A stretch of DNA of 64,000 nucleotides, taken from positions 1 to 64,000 of the forward strand of contig NZ_JAENHM010000017.1 of NCBI RefSeq assembly GCF_016595245.1. Reading direction: 5' to 3'. Under the pieces are notes generated by a model that worked only from the letters and a program-made list of their open reading frames with translations, searched no databases and was not told where the DNA came from. Source of the DNA: Azospirillum endophyticum (GTDB taxonomy: Bacteria; Pseudomonadota; Alphaproteobacteria; Azospirillales; Azospirillaceae). The translations under genes and the position numbers were made by a program. How positions within the stretch are numbered: position 1 is the stretch's first letter; each line of letters opens with the position of its first letter. Shown here piece after piece: positions 1-10,290 of this stretch.

Positions 1-106
1 CCACACCGCGTGCGGCTACCCCGAGTCCCTAACAGCCTCTAGCAAAACTCAAAGACACAAGGGGTGCGGCCGACCGAAGGTCGATGGAAATCAAACTTGC
101 ACCCCC

Positions 107-222
107 TCACCCCAACCCCTCTCCCACGAGGGGAGAGGGGCTACGCGCAACGGTAAGATGCTTTTCTTGCCGCAAGCGCGAGATCTGTGCATGCCGTAGC
201 CCCCCGGGGAGAGGGTCGGGGC
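107..222. repeat. GC-rich inverted intergenic repeat
   Basis: A C-rich arm (CCCCTCACCCC, then CCTCTCCC) is followed by a G-rich return arm (GGGGAGAGGG, then GCGAGGGGGG), so the transcript can fold into a long stem. Arms of the same type recur near 16040, 28940, 56650 and 62840. It lies just downstream of the minus-strand GntR gene and may stabilise or terminate that transcript. Bases 1-106 hold no gene I can support. Confidence 0.6.
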
Positions 223-258
223 GAGGGGGGAATCCGCTTTCAAACGCGATTGCCCTGA

Positions 259-924
259 TCAAGCGCCGCCGTCTCCCTGCGCCGGCTGACGCTCCTCCAT
301 CTGCAGGGCCGTCTGCAGGATATGGTCGGCGGTCAGCCGGCGCAGCGCGCCGGCGTCGCCGGCCGCGATGGCTTCGACCATGCGGAAATGTTCGCGGTTC
401 GACTGCTCGATGCGCGCCCGCGTCTTCCACTGCGTGACCGGCGCCGACGGGCCGCGTCCCCGCAGTTCCCAGACGATGTTGATCAGCTCGCGGTTCGACC
501 CCAGCGCCAGTAGCTTGGCGTGGAAGGCGATGTTGGCCTCGTAGAGGTCGAGCAGCGTCCCCTCCAGGATGAGGTCGGCGAAGTGCTGCGCCAGCGCATG
601 AAGCTCGGCGATGTCGGCGGCGGTCGCATTGGCGACGACGCTGCTCGCCGCCGCGGTCTCCAGGATCAGCCGGACCTCGCGCACCTCCTCGGCCTGCCGG
701 TCGTCGGGGGTGTGGACGTGGTAGCCCCGGTTCGGGACATGCCGCACCAGCCGCTTGAGCGCGAGCTGGTCGAGCGCGCGCCGCACCTCCATCCGTTTGG
801 CCTCGTAGCGGGTCTCCAGGTCGATCTGCTTCAGCCACATTCCCGGCGCGAAGACGCCGGCCTGGATGTCGCGCGCCATGCGGTCGACGAGGTTGCCGGT
901 GACGGGATCCGCTTTGACGCTCAT
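259..924 (-). CDS. GntR family transcriptional regulator (FCD domain)
   Basis: This is a 221-residue DNA-binding repressor or activator of the FadR/FCD branch of the GntR family. Residues about 8-75 form the winged helix (LETRYEAKRMEVRRALDQL region). The rest is the all-helical FCD effector domain with the usual histidines (IAFHAKLL, REHFRMVEA, ADHILQ) that often bind a metal. The start chosen is ATG at 924; an in-frame ATG lies 21 bases upstream. It diverges from the hydrolase/ggt/transport genes that begin at 1202 and is probably their local regulator. The effector is unknown. Confidence 0.85.
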   Translation of the reverse strand: MSVKADPVTGNLVDRMARDIQAGVFAPGMWLKQIDLETRYEAKRMEVRRALDQLALKRLVRHVPNRGYHVHTPDDRQAEEVREVRLILETAAASSVVANATAADIAELHALAQHFADLILEGTLLDLYEANIAFHAKLLALGSNRELINIVWELRGRGPSAPVTQWKTRARIEQSNREHFRMVEAIAAGDAGALRRLTADHILQTALQMEERQPAQGDGGA

Positions 925-1162
925 GGGACGCAGATGACCTCGCATTCTGTCTGAACCCTCGCTCCGGCAACGCCGGAAGAGGCGCCGTATCGTAAGGCCG
1001 CCCCACGCACGCGGCAACGGATGTGGCGACGGATCTCCGGGGGATTCCCTCTCCGCCGAAGGCCAGCCGCCACTCTCCGTCATCCGGACCGGCGGAACGT
1101 TGTGTCCGCCGATCATCGGAAAAACGGAATTGCCCCCTTGCCAAGGCGCCGGCGATGTGTAA

Positions 1163-1194
1163 CCAATTTTGGCGCCAATTTCTATACCAATTGG
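1163..1194. promoter_or_regulatory. Cluster of CCAA/TTGG palindromes upstream of the hydrolase operon
   Basis: Three short palindromes sit within 32 bases just upstream of the start at 1202: CCAATTTTGG (1163-1172), TTGGCGCCAA (1169-1178) and CCAATTGG (1187-1194). This is a plausible binding region for the divergent GntR regulator. No binding data exist, and the assignment is an inference from position and symmetry. Confidence 0.4.
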
Positions 1195-1201
1195 AATCGC
1201 G

Positions 1202-2086
1202 ATGACTCTCCTCGACGTGCCGCCGGGCGGCCCTACCGGTGCCCAGGGCGGTGCTCCACAGGACCGCGGCCGGCAAATCTACGACCTCGGCCACACCACG
1301 GTGTTCGCCAGCCGGCAGGATCCGCGCTTTTCCTACTGCCTCTATGTTCCGCCGCCGGTCGAGGGCGTCGCTCCGGATCTGGCGGTGGTGGTGCACGGGA
1401 CCGGCCGCGCCTTCATGGCCTACCGCGACGCCTTCGCCGACTTCGGCCGCTGGAACAACTGCGCCATCCTCTGCCCGCTGTTCCCGGCGGGGGTGCGTGG
1501 CGACGGCAACCGCGACGGCTTCAAATACATGCAGGAAGCCGACATCCGGTACGACGAGGTGCTGCTGTCGATCGTCGACGAGGTCGGGGAGCGCTACGGC
1601 TTCGACGTCTCCCGCTTCGCGCTGTTCGGCTATTCCGGCGGCGGGCATTTCGCCAACCGCTTCTTCCTGCTGCGGCCGCAGCGGTTGTGGGCGGTTTCGA
1701 TCGGCGCGCCCGGATCGGTGACGCTGCTCGACCCGACGCGCGACTGGTGGGTCGGCGTGCGCGACATGAAGGCGCGCTTCGGCATCGAGGCCGATCCCGC
1801 CGCCATGGCGTCGGTTCCGGTCCAGATGGTGGTCGGCGCCGCCGATTTGGAGACCTGGGAGATCACCCACCGCGAGGACGGCCGCCATTGGATGCCCGGC
1901 GCCAACGACGCCGGCCGCACCCGGCCGGAACGGCTCGACAGCCTGCGCCGCTCCTTCGAGGCCGCCGGCCTGCAGGTCCGCTTCGATCTGGTGCCGAACG
2001 TCCCGCATGACGGCAACAAGGTGGTCGGCCATGTCCAGGACTTCTTCGCCGACATGCTGAAGCGCCGCCGCGCGGCCAGGGGCTGA
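1202..2086 (+). CDS. alpha/beta-hydrolase (esterase/peptidase-like)
   Basis: This 294-residue protein has an alpha/beta-hydrolase fold. The nucleophile elbow GYSGG at residues 143-147 gives Ser145. The HGTGR oxyanion-type motif is near residue 65, and a late VPHDGN near residue 275 probably supplies the catalytic histidine. No signal peptide is evident, so it is likely cytoplasmic. The start at 1202 was preferred to an ATG 33 bases upstream because the protein begins cleanly there and the palindromes lie just before it. It stands 17 bases ahead of the gamma-glutamyltransferase gene and is probably co-transcribed with it. The substrate is unknown; an ester or peptide derivative imported by the downstream transporter is a guess. 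Confidence 0.75.
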   Translation: MTLLDVPPGGPTGAQGGAPQDRGRQIYDLGHTTVFASRQDPRFSYCLYVPPPVEGVAPDLAVVVHGTGRAFMAYRDAFADFGRWNNCAILCPLFPAGVRGDGNRDGFKYMQEADIRYDEVLLSIVDEVGERYGFDVSRFALFGYSGGGHFANRFFLLRPQRLWAVSIGAPGSVTLLDPTRDWWVGVRDMKARFGIEADPAAMASVPVQMVVGAADLETWEITHREDGRHWMPGANDAGRTRPERLDSLRRSFEAAGLQVRFDLVPNVPHDGNKVVGHVQDFFADMLKRRRAARG

Positions 2087-2103
2087 GACAGGGGGGACGG
2101 ACC

Positions 2104-3741
2104 ATGGCGGCAGAGCGGATCGGGGACGCGATGATCGTCGCCCCGCAGCCCGAGGCGGCGGAGGCAGGCGCCGAGGTGCTGGAGCGCGGCGGCAACGCCG
2201 TCGACGCGGCCATCGCCTGCGCCTTCGTCCAGGGGGTCGTCGATCCCCAGATGTCGGGCATCGGCGGCTTCGGCTCGATGCAGGTCTACATGCCCGGACG
2301 CGGCGTCCACGACATCCTGGAATTCTACGCCCGCGCCCCGCTCGCCGCCCGGCCCGACATGTGGACCGACCTGCTGCTCGGCCAGACGCGCGACGGCTTC
2401 GGCTTCCTGCTCGAAGGCGGCATCAGCGAGATCGGCCATCTCGCCGTCTGTACGCCGGGCAGCCTGAAGGGCTATGCCGAGGCGCTCGGCCGCTACGGGA
2501 CCTTCGACTGGGCCGACGTGATGGCCCCAGCCATCGCCCAGGCCAGGCGCGGCTTCATGGTCCGCCCCCATGTCCACTGGTATTGGTCGCTCGACCAGAG
2601 CGGCAGCGGCGAGGTCGATACCATCGACAAGCTGCGCCACAGCCGCACCGGCCGGGACATCTATTTCCGGCCCGACGGCACGGTGAAGCGCCCGGGCGAC
2701 CTCGTCCTCAACCCCGACCTGATGCGGACGTTGGAACGCATCGCAGCGGGTGGTCCCGACCTGTTCTACCGCGGCGAGATCGCCGGGGAGATCGCCGCCG
2801 ACATGGCGGCGCATGGCGGGCTGATCGGTCTCGACGATCTCGCCGCCTACGAGGTCTCGACCGCCGCGCCGGTCTGGGGCGAGTATCGCGGGCACCGCAT
2901 CTCGACCAGCCCGCCGCCGGCGAGCGGCTTCCCGATGCTCCAGCTTCTCCATATTCTGGAGAATTTCGACATCGGCGCGCTGGAGCATGGCTCGGCCGAG
3001 CATGTCCGCCTGCTCGCCGAGGCGATGAAGCGGATGACGGTGGACAAGGACAGGCACATGGGCGACCCGGCCTATGTCGAGGTCCCGGTGGACCGGCTGA
3101 TCGCCAAGGACTATTGCAGGGCGCTGGCCGAGGACATCCGCGCCGGCAACCGGGCCGAGGTCTCGCGGCTCGACAAATCCAGCCGAGACACCACCCACAT
3201 CTCGGTGGTGGATGCCCGGGGCAACGCGGTCGCCCTGACCCACACGCTGGGCAGCCCGTCGGGCGCCATCACCGACGGTCTCGGCTTCATGTACAACGGG
3301 ACCATGGCCCGCTTCGACCCGCGGCCGGGCCGCGCCGGCTCCATCGCGCCGGGCAAGCGGCGCGCCAGCTCCGCGGCGCCGACCATCGTCTTCAAGGACG
3401 ACCGGCCCTTCGTGGTGATGGGGGCACCGGGCGGCAGCTACATCGCCCCGGCGATGGCGCAGGGGATCATGAACGTGATCGACTTCGGCATGCCGATGCT
3501 GGAGGCGGTCAGTGCCCCGCGGGTCATGGCGGTCTCCAACACCATCGACGTGTCGAACCGCATCCGCCGCTCGGTCACCGATGCGCTGACCGGGCAGGGC
3601 TACGCGGTGAAGCGGTCGTGGCAGAGCTACGCCTTCGCCGCCCTGCACGGCATCCGCATCGACGACGGCATCTGCAGCGGCGGCGCTGATCCGCAGCGGG
3701 ACGGCATGGCGATCCGCGTGCGGCCGCCCGCCGCGATTTAA
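2104..3741 (+). CDS. ggt: gamma-glutamyltransferase family protein
   Basis: This 545-residue member of the N-terminal-nucleophile gamma-glutamyltranspeptidase family would hydrolyse or transfer the gamma-glutamyl group of glutathione or related amides. The family precursor cuts itself before a catalytic threonine. Here the motif RDTTHISVVD (361-370) supplies Thr363 as the likely new N-terminus of the small subunit, followed by GNAVALTHTLGSPSG. The GGNAVDAAIA motif near residue 30 is typical of the large subunit. No signal peptide is visible, unlike periplasmic E. coli Ggt, so it may act in the cytoplasm on imported peptides. It is followed by a binding protein and transporter genes. Confidence 0.88.
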   Translation: MAAERIGDAMIVAPQPEAAEAGAEVLERGGNAVDAAIACAFVQGVVDPQMSGIGGFGSMQVYMPGRGVHDILEFYARAPLAARPDMWTDLLLGQTRDGFGFLLEGGISEIGHLAVCTPGSLKGYAEALGRYGTFDWADVMAPAIAQARRGFMVRPHVHWYWSLDQSGSGEVDTIDKLRHSRTGRDIYFRPDGTVKRPGDLVLNPDLMRTLERIAAGGPDLFYRGEIAGEIAADMAAHGGLIGLDDLAAYEVSTAAPVWGEYRGHRISTSPPPASGFPMLQLLHILENFDIGALEHGSAEHVRLLAEAMKRMTVDKDRHMGDPAYVEVPVDRLIAKDYCRALAEDIRAGNRAEVSRLDKSSRDTTHISVVDARGNAVALTHTLGSPSGAITDGLGFMYNGTMARFDPRPGRAGSIAPGKRRASSAAPTIVFKDDRPFVVMGAPGGSYIAPAMAQGIMNVIDFGMPMLEAVSAPRVMAVSNTIDVSNRIRRSVTDALTGQGYAVKRSWQSYAFAALHGIRIDDGICSGGADPQRDGMAIRVRPPAAI

Positions 3742-3755
3742 TCTTTTCGGCGCCA

Positions 3756-3773
3756 GCCGGCAAAAAGGCCGGC
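3756..3773 (+). other. Intercistronic stem-loop after ggt
   Basis: GCCGGC, a six-base loop AAAAAG and GCCGGC form a stem in the 70-base gap between the hydrolase/ggt pair and the binding-protein gene. It may act as an attenuator or 3'-end stabiliser. There is no U-tract, so it is not a canonical intrinsic terminator. Confidence 0.45.
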
Positions 3774-3811
3774 GTTCAACGACAATGACGCATGAACAGA
3801 GGGGTAGGTCG

Positions 3812-5362
3812 ATGACGAGGTTCCTGGCAGCCCTGTTGGGCACGGCGCTGGCGGCTGGAGCGGCCACCGCCTCCGCCCAGAGCATCACCGTCGCGCTGAA
3901 CGCCGACATCCGCAGCACCAATCCGGGCGTGAACCGGGACGACAACACCGATGCCGTCGTCCTGCACATGGTCGAGGGGCTGGTGGGCTACCGCGCGAAC
4001 GGCTCCGTCGCACCGCTGCTCGCGGAATCGGTCGACCGGTCGGACGACGGCAAGACCTACAGCTTCCGCCTGCGCCAGGGCGTGACCTTCCACAACGGCG
4101 CTCCGCTGACCTCGGCGGACGTGCTGTGGAGCTGGAACCGCTACATGGATCCGAAGACGGACTGGCGCTGCCGCTCCGATTTCGACGGGCGGAACGGCCT
4201 GAAGGTCGAGAAGGTCGAGGCGCCGGACGACCGCACCGTCACCATGACGCTCGATCACGCCAGCGCGCTGTTCCTCGATGCCCTCGCCCGCACCGACTGC
4301 GGCGGCACCGCCATCCTGCACAAGGACTCGCTCAAGCCCGACGGCAGCTGGGACAAGCCGGTCGGCACCGGCCCCTTCCGGTTCGGCGAGTGGCGCCGCG
4401 GCGAGTCTGTGACGGTCTCCCGCTTCGACGGCTACCAGTCGCCGCCGGGCGACAAGCCCGACGGCATGGTCGGCGCCAAGCGTACGGCCCTCGCGTCAGT
4501 GAAGTTCCTGGTCGTTCCCGACGCCTCCACGGCCAAGGCGGCGCTGGCTTCCGGCGCGGTGGACGTCGCCCAGGTGCTGGAAACCGACGTGCCGGAGCTG
4601 AACAAGACCAAGACGGTCGAGGCCGGCTTCTACCCGTCCACCACCAAGCACACCTTCCTGTTCCAGACGCGCGACCCGCTGCTCGGCAACGTCAAGCTGC
4701 GTCAGGCGATCGCCGCCTCGCTCGACATCCCGCAGCTGGTGGCCGCCGTGTCGAACGGCGAAGGCAAGCCGAACAATTCCGGCGTTCCCGTCACCTCCGC
4801 CTACTACGACGCCGTCCAGGCCAAAGGCTACGCCTACGACCCGGCCAAGGCGAAGGCGCTGCTGAAGGAGGCCGGCTACAAGGGCGAACCGATCAGAATC
4901 ATCGCCAACAAGCGCGTCCATGTCCCCAGCTTCAACGCCGCGGTGATCGCCCAGGCGATGATGCAGGCGGTCGGCATCAACGCCCAGATCGAAGTGCTGG
5001 AGTGGGTGACGCAGCTCGACCGCTACAACACCGGCAATTACCAGATGATGTCCTTCTCCTATTCCGGACGCCTCGACCCGGCGCTGAGCTACGAGCAGTT
5101 CTCCGGCCCGAAGGACAGCCAGCCGCGCAAGGTGTGGGACGATCCCGCGGTCCAGGACCTGATCACGAAGGCGTCCACCATCTCCGACGAGGCGCAGCGC
5201 CAGGCGGTCTTCGACGAGCTGCACAAGCGCCAGATGGAGGCGACCCCGCTGATCATCTTCTCCAACGGCCAGGAGGCTTGGGCTCACACCAAGCGCGTCC
5301 AGGGGGCCGACCCGTGGGAAGGCAAGGCGCGCGTCTGGGGCGCCAGGGTGGTCGGGAACTGA
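3812..5362 (+). CDS. ABC transporter substrate-binding protein, family 5 (peptide/glutathione type)
   Basis: This 516-residue periplasmic binding protein belongs to the DppA/OppA/GsiB class (SBP_bac_5). Residues 1-23 are a signal peptide ending ATASAQ. Family hallmarks follow: LVGYRANGSVAPLLAES, the DGKTYSFRLRQGVTFHNG block and GTGPFRF. The ATG at 3812 was chosen over one at 3785 because GAGGGGTAGG precedes it and the signal peptide then starts correctly. It would capture a peptide-like ligand for the permeases at 5856 and 6797 and the ATPase at 7617. The adjacent gamma-glutamyltransferase suggests glutathione or gamma-glutamyl compounds, but the ligand is not provable from sequence. Confidence 0.9.
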   Translation: MTRFLAALLGTALAAGAATASAQSITVALNADIRSTNPGVNRDDNTDAVVLHMVEGLVGYRANGSVAPLLAESVDRSDDGKTYSFRLRQGVTFHNGAPLTSADVLWSWNRYMDPKTDWRCRSDFDGRNGLKVEKVEAPDDRTVTMTLDHASALFLDALARTDCGGTAILHKDSLKPDGSWDKPVGTGPFRFGEWRRGESVTVSRFDGYQSPPGDKPDGMVGAKRTALASVKFLVVPDASTAKAALASGAVDVAQVLETDVPELNKTKTVEAGFYPSTTKHTFLFQTRDPLLGNVKLRQAIAASLDIPQLVAAVSNGEGKPNNSGVPVTSAYYDAVQAKGYAYDPAKAKALLKEAGYKGEPIRIIANKRVHVPSFNAAVIAQAMMQAVGINAQIEVLEWVTQLDRYNTGNYQMMSFSYSGRLDPALSYEQFSGPKDSQPRKVWDDPAVQDLITKASTISDEAQRQAVFDELHKRQMEATPLIIFSNGQEAWAHTKRVQGADPWEGKARVWGARVVGN

Positions 5363-5380
5363 CCTTTCGCTGTGAAGGTC
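5361..5380 (+). other. Stem-loop at the end of the binding-protein gene
   Basis: GACCTT and AAGGTC form a six-base-pair stem with an eight-base loop, beginning at the stop codon. It separates the highly needed binding protein from the distal permease genes and may raise its relative expression by protecting the 3' end. Confidence 0.4.
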
Positions 5381-5506
5381 AGAGCAATCGCATTTGGCGA
5401 ATGTGATCTTATGCCAGGAAACCCCGTCATTCCCGCGAAGGAGCCTGTGAAGAAATCGAACGCATCCATCCAAGAGCTGATCGAGTAGGTGCGCGCGTCT
5501 CCAATG

Positions 5507-5671
5507 CGTCATCCCCGCGAAGGCGGGGATCCAGAGCTCCCAGTGCAAGCACTTGCAAAGCCTGGATTCCCGCCTTCGCGGGAATGACGGTCGAGAGGGG
5601 CTCATGATGGGATCCGATGTGAAACGCTTCAAACCAGAGGCCTCTATCAGCAAGTCTCCGATTTCTTCACA
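5507..5671. repeat. Dispersed palindromic element, copy A
   Basis: This non-coding element contains two facing palindromic arms (CCCCGCGAAGGCGGGGATCC and its return GGATTCCCGCCTTCGCGGGA). A shared tail follows: CGCTTCAAAC, GAGGCCTCT, then CGATTTCTTCACA. A second copy lies at 45134-45305 in the same arrangement. A 16-base piece, GCCTGTGAAGAAATCG at 5443-5458, is the exact reverse complement of the end of copy B, so this copy is flanked by an inverted partner. It fills the 493-base gap before the permease gene. It looks like a REP/MITE-type element. Confidence 0.7.
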
Positions 5672-5793
5672 AAGTCAAAGGCGGGAATCCAGCCAACCCA
5701 GCAACTTTTCGCATAAGTTTCCTGGATCCCCGCCTTCGCGGGGATGACGGAAATCCTGTCATAAGGAATGCCACTTTCAGAGGCGATTGCCCT
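5672..5793. repeat. Partial REP-type repeat before the permease
   Basis: A second, diverged set of arms occurs (GGCGGGAATCCAG near 5682, then GGATCCCCGCCTTCGCGGGG near 5730). It is followed by a motif of the form GGAAT...CTTTCA...CGATTGCC at 5765-5793 that recurs at 229-256 and 37188-37214. No gene is visible in this stretch. Confidence 0.5.
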
Positions 5794-5855
5794 TCCGTGA
5801 AGGCGGGGGCGCGGGGCACCCCTTGCGGGAGCCCCGCCGCGGAGAGGAGACGGGC

Positions 5856-6800
5856 GTGCTGCATTTCGTGTTCAAACGGGTCGCCATGGCGGTGCCGACG
5901 CTGCTGATCATGGCGGTGACGGTCTTCGTGCTGATCCGCCTCATACCGGGTGATCCCGCCGCACTGATGCTCGGCGATCTGGCGACCCCGGCCAGCCTCG
6001 CCGACCTGCGGGAGCGGCTCGGCCTCGACCAGAGCCTGCCGGTCCAGTTCGGCATCTGGTTCGGCAACGTGCTGCGCGGCGACTTCGGCATCTCCATCAC
6101 CTCCTCCCAGCCGGTCCTGCCGCTGGTGCTCGACCGCTTCTGGATCAGCGCGCGCGTCGTCCTCATCGCCGTGCTGCTGGCCAGCCTGTTCGCGGTGCCG
6201 GCCGGCATGGTCGCCGCGTGGCGCCAGAACAGCAGCACCGACCTGTTCCTGGTCGGGCTGGCGACGCTGCTCTATTCGATCCCGACCTTCTGGCTCGGCC
6301 TGCTGCTGCTCCTCTTCCTCGGCCTGCAGCTCAACTGGCTTCCGGTGGTGGGCTACGTGTCCTTCTCCGAGGATCCGGGGGCGGCGCTGCTCTACATCGT
6401 CATGCCGGTCATGACCCTGTTCCTGCACGAGATGGGGGTGCTGATCCGTATGTCCCGCGCCAGCACGCTGGAGGTGCTGCGCCTCGACTACATCACCCAT
6501 GCCCGCGCCAAGGGGCTGTCCGAATCCGCCGTGCTGTGGCGGCATGCCTTCAAGAACGCCTTCGGACCGACCTGGACGCTGATCGGGCTGGTGCTCGGCA
6601 ACCTGCTGGGCGGCATCGCGGTGGTCGAGACGGTCTTCACCATTCCCGGGCTCGGCCGTCTCCTCGTCGACGCGATCTTCGCGCGCGACTATCCGGTCAT
6701 CCAGGGCTGCCTGCTGTTCATCGCCTTCGTCTACGTGGCCGTGAACCTCGTGGTCGATCTGCTCTATCCGGTCTTCGATCCCAGGGTGACCGCGGAATGA
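5856..6800 (+). CDS. ABC transporter permease, DppB/GsiC type
   Basis: This 314-residue inner-membrane permease has the N-terminal signature of the family (FVFKRVAMAVPTLLIMAV, then LIRLIPGDPA). It has about six membrane segments and the cytoplasmic EAA-type loop around DYITHARAKGLSESAVLWRHAFKNA that contacts the ATPase. The start chosen is GTG at 5856, six bases after a strong GGAGAGGAG ribosome-binding site. An ATG 69 bases upstream would add a proline/glycine-rich leader unlike the family. It overlaps the next permease by four bases (ATGA), so the two are translationally coupled. Confidence 0.9.
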   Translation: MLHFVFKRVAMAVPTLLIMAVTVFVLIRLIPGDPAALMLGDLATPASLADLRERLGLDQSLPVQFGIWFGNVLRGDFGISITSSQPVLPLVLDRFWISARVVLIAVLLASLFAVPAGMVAAWRQNSSTDLFLVGLATLLYSIPTFWLGLLLLLFLGLQLNWLPVVGYVSFSEDPGAALLYIVMPVMTLFLHEMGVLIRMSRASTLEVLRLDYITHARAKGLSESAVLWRHAFKNAFGPTWTLIGLVLGNLLGGIAVVETVFTIPGLGRLLVDAIFARDYPVIQGCLLFIAFVYVAVNLVVDLLYPVFDPRVTAE

Positions 6801-7615
6801 AACGGCTTTCCCTCAATGTCGTCCTCGGCGGCGCGATCGTCGGCATCGTCGTCGCCGGGGCGGTGCTGGGCGCGGTCTGGACCCCCTACGACCCGCTCAA
6901 GATCAATTTCGTCGGCCGGCTGGCGCCGCCGGGGGCCGCCCACTGGTTCGGCACCGACGAGTTCGGCCGCGACGTGCTGAGCCGCCTGATGGCGGCGGCG
7001 GCGACCAGCATGCTGATCAGCCTGTCCACGGTCGCGGCGGCCGGCCTGCTCGGCACTGCGGTCGGCCTCGTCTCCGGCTATGCGCGCGGCTGGACCGACC
7101 GCATCCTGATGGCCTTCAACGACGCCCTCCTGGCCTTTCCGGCGATCCTGCTGGCGCTCGGCCTGCTGACGGTGGCGGGGGCCAACAGCACCGGGATCAT
7201 CGTCGCCCTCGGCCTCGCCTACACCCCCTCGGTCGCCCGCATCGTGCGCGGCACGGTGCTGTCGCTGCGCGAGCGGGAATTCGTCGAGGCGTCGCGCGTG
7301 ATGGGCAATTCGGAACTCTACACCGTCCTGCGCCACATCCTGCCGAACTGCGTCGGTCCGATGACCGTGCTGGCCACCTCGATGTTCGGCTGGGTGCTGC
7401 TGGCGGAAAGCGCGCTCAGCTTCCTCGGGCTGGGCGTGCCGCCGCCGGCGCCGACCTGGGGCAACATGCTGGCGGCAAGCCGCCCCTTCATCGCCCAGGC
7501 GGTCTGGCTCGCCATCTTCCCCGGCCTCTGCATCTCCCTGACCCTGCTCGGCATCAACCTGCTGGGCGACGCGCTGCGCGACAGGCTCGACCCGCGCATG
7601 AGAGGGGCCTCCTGA
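6797..7615 (+). CDS. ABC transporter permease, DppC/GsiD type
   Basis: This 272-residue partner permease carries the conserved N-terminal HWFGTDEFGRDVLSRL motif of the DppC group. Several membrane helices follow, with the EAA-type loop REREFVEASRVMGNSELYTVLRHILPN near residue 170. It starts within the stop codon of the preceding permease and ends one base before the ATPase gene. Together the two permeases make the heterodimeric channel for a peptide-like substrate. Confidence 0.9.
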   Translation: MKRLSLNVVLGGAIVGIVVAGAVLGAVWTPYDPLKINFVGRLAPPGAAHWFGTDEFGRDVLSRLMAAAATSMLISLSTVAAAGLLGTAVGLVSGYARGWTDRILMAFNDALLAFPAILLALGLLTVAGANSTGIIVALGLAYTPSVARIVRGTVLSLREREFVEASRVMGNSELYTVLRHILPNCVGPMTVLATSMFGWVLLAESALSFLGLGVPPPAPTWGNMLAASRPFIAQAVWLAIFPGLCISLTLLGINLLGDALRDRLDPRMRGAS

Positions 7616-7616
7616 C

Positions 7617-9293
<1,677 letters not shown>

Positions 9294-9306
9294 AGACGCC
9301 GTCAAC

Positions 9307-9941
9307 TTGTTGACCACCCAGTTTCCGCTCAGCCTGCGGATGGTCGAGGAACCGCTGGCGGCGCGCGGCATCACCGTGAGCTACGAGACGGTGCGCCAAT
9401 GGGCCCGGAAGTTCGGCCCCGAGATCCGCTACCCGGTTGCGCCGACGGGCGCCGCGCCGGGGCGACAAGTGGCACCTCGACGAAGTGGTCCTGACCATCG
9501 GCGGCCGCAAATATACCTGTGGCGGGCCGTCGATCAGGACGGCTTCGTGCTCGACGTGCTCGTCCAGAGCCGGCGCGATACCAGGGCGGCCAAGGGTTTG
9601 GCGCGCGCAAGCTTCTGAAGGCTCAGGGCCGGGCGCAGCGGGTGCCGATCACCGACAAGCTGAAGTCCTACGCCGCCGCCAAGCGGGAGATCATGCCGGG
9701 AGTGGAGCACCGCCGGCACAAAGGCATCAACAACCGGGCCGAAAACTCGCATCAGCCGACCCGACGGCGAGAGCGCCAGATGAAGCGCTTCAAGTCGCCA
9801 TGTCAGGTCCAGCGGTTTCTCTCCATCCACGATCCCGTTGCCAATCCCTTCCACCTTCGCCGAGGCCACCGACCCGTCGCCGACTACCGTACCGCCCACG
9901 CCCAGGCCTTCGAGGCTTGGGCGGAGGTGGCCGGCGCCCGA
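9307..9941 (+). pseudogene. IS6-family transposase remnant (multiple frameshifts)
   Basis: Pieces of one transposase occur in three frames. LSLRMVEEPLAARGITVSYE and TVRQWARKFGP are in the first. WHLDEVVLTIGGRKY is in the second. LWRAVDQDGFVLDVLVQSRR returns to the first, and VPITDKLKSYAAAKRE then NNRAENSHQPTRRRER are in the third. Together they carry the three acidic DDE positions of IS6/IS26-type enzymes, but no frame joins them, and the first 20-30 residues are missing. No terminal inverted repeats were recognised. This is a dead insertion that marks the left edge of a likely acquired segment holding fic. Confidence 0.85.
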
Positions 9942-10186
9942 CCTACCAGATCACACTCCTTCCGCAACATCCTTACTCAGCTTAAAGCAGCATCCCGGCT
10001 AAAGCTGGATGGGGCGCACCCGCTGCGAACAGGTTCTCATGCTGTCCCCGCTCGCCTCGATGCACCACGGTGACGGCATCGGCCGCTAGGGTGGCTGGTA
10101 TCAACGGCGCACGGCTTCTACGCCGATCTGCAAGCTACCGCCAATCCGGCATCCCTGCACCACGCCGACCTGAGCGTCAACGGCTT
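9942..10186. other. Non-coding stretch between the IS6 remnant and the fic operator
   Basis: No gene is recognisable here. One frame reads ADLQATANPASLHHADLSV, which looks like a fragment of a decayed coding sequence, but I cannot assign it to a family. Confidence 0.3.
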
Positions 10187-10282
10187 TGCGGAGAACCCGA
10201 CGCCATTCTCCGCAGAATATGCGGCGAATTGCTTGAGCACTGCGGCGAAAGCGCCTACACTCGCCGCAGGGGATGCGGAGAA
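10187..10282 (+). promoter_or_regulatory. Six-site composite operator and promoter upstream of fic
   Basis: Six copies of the nonamer TGCGG(A/C)GAA lie at 10187(+), 10206(-), 10220(+), 10241(+), 10260(-, one mismatch) and 10274(+). They form two identical three-site units with the same internal spacings (19 then 14 bases), offset by 54. Between and within them lies a possible promoter, TTGAGC (10233-10238), 17 bases, TACACT (10256-10261). The last site ends nine bases before the fic start, so bound protein would block transcription. The regulator is unknown; the Fic protein's own C-terminal winged helix is a candidate. Confidence 0.75.
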
Positions 10283-10290
10283 CGTGAACC

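Noticed and set aside
1630..3969. Long minus-strand frame opposite the hydrolase and ggt
   Set aside because: Antisense shadow with no domain likeness. The plus strand holds intact catalytic motifs.
10187..10282. Six spaced repeats considered as a CRISPR remnant
   Set aside because: Units are nine bases, alternate in strand, and have spacers of 5-12 bases. This fits an operator, not a CRISPR array.
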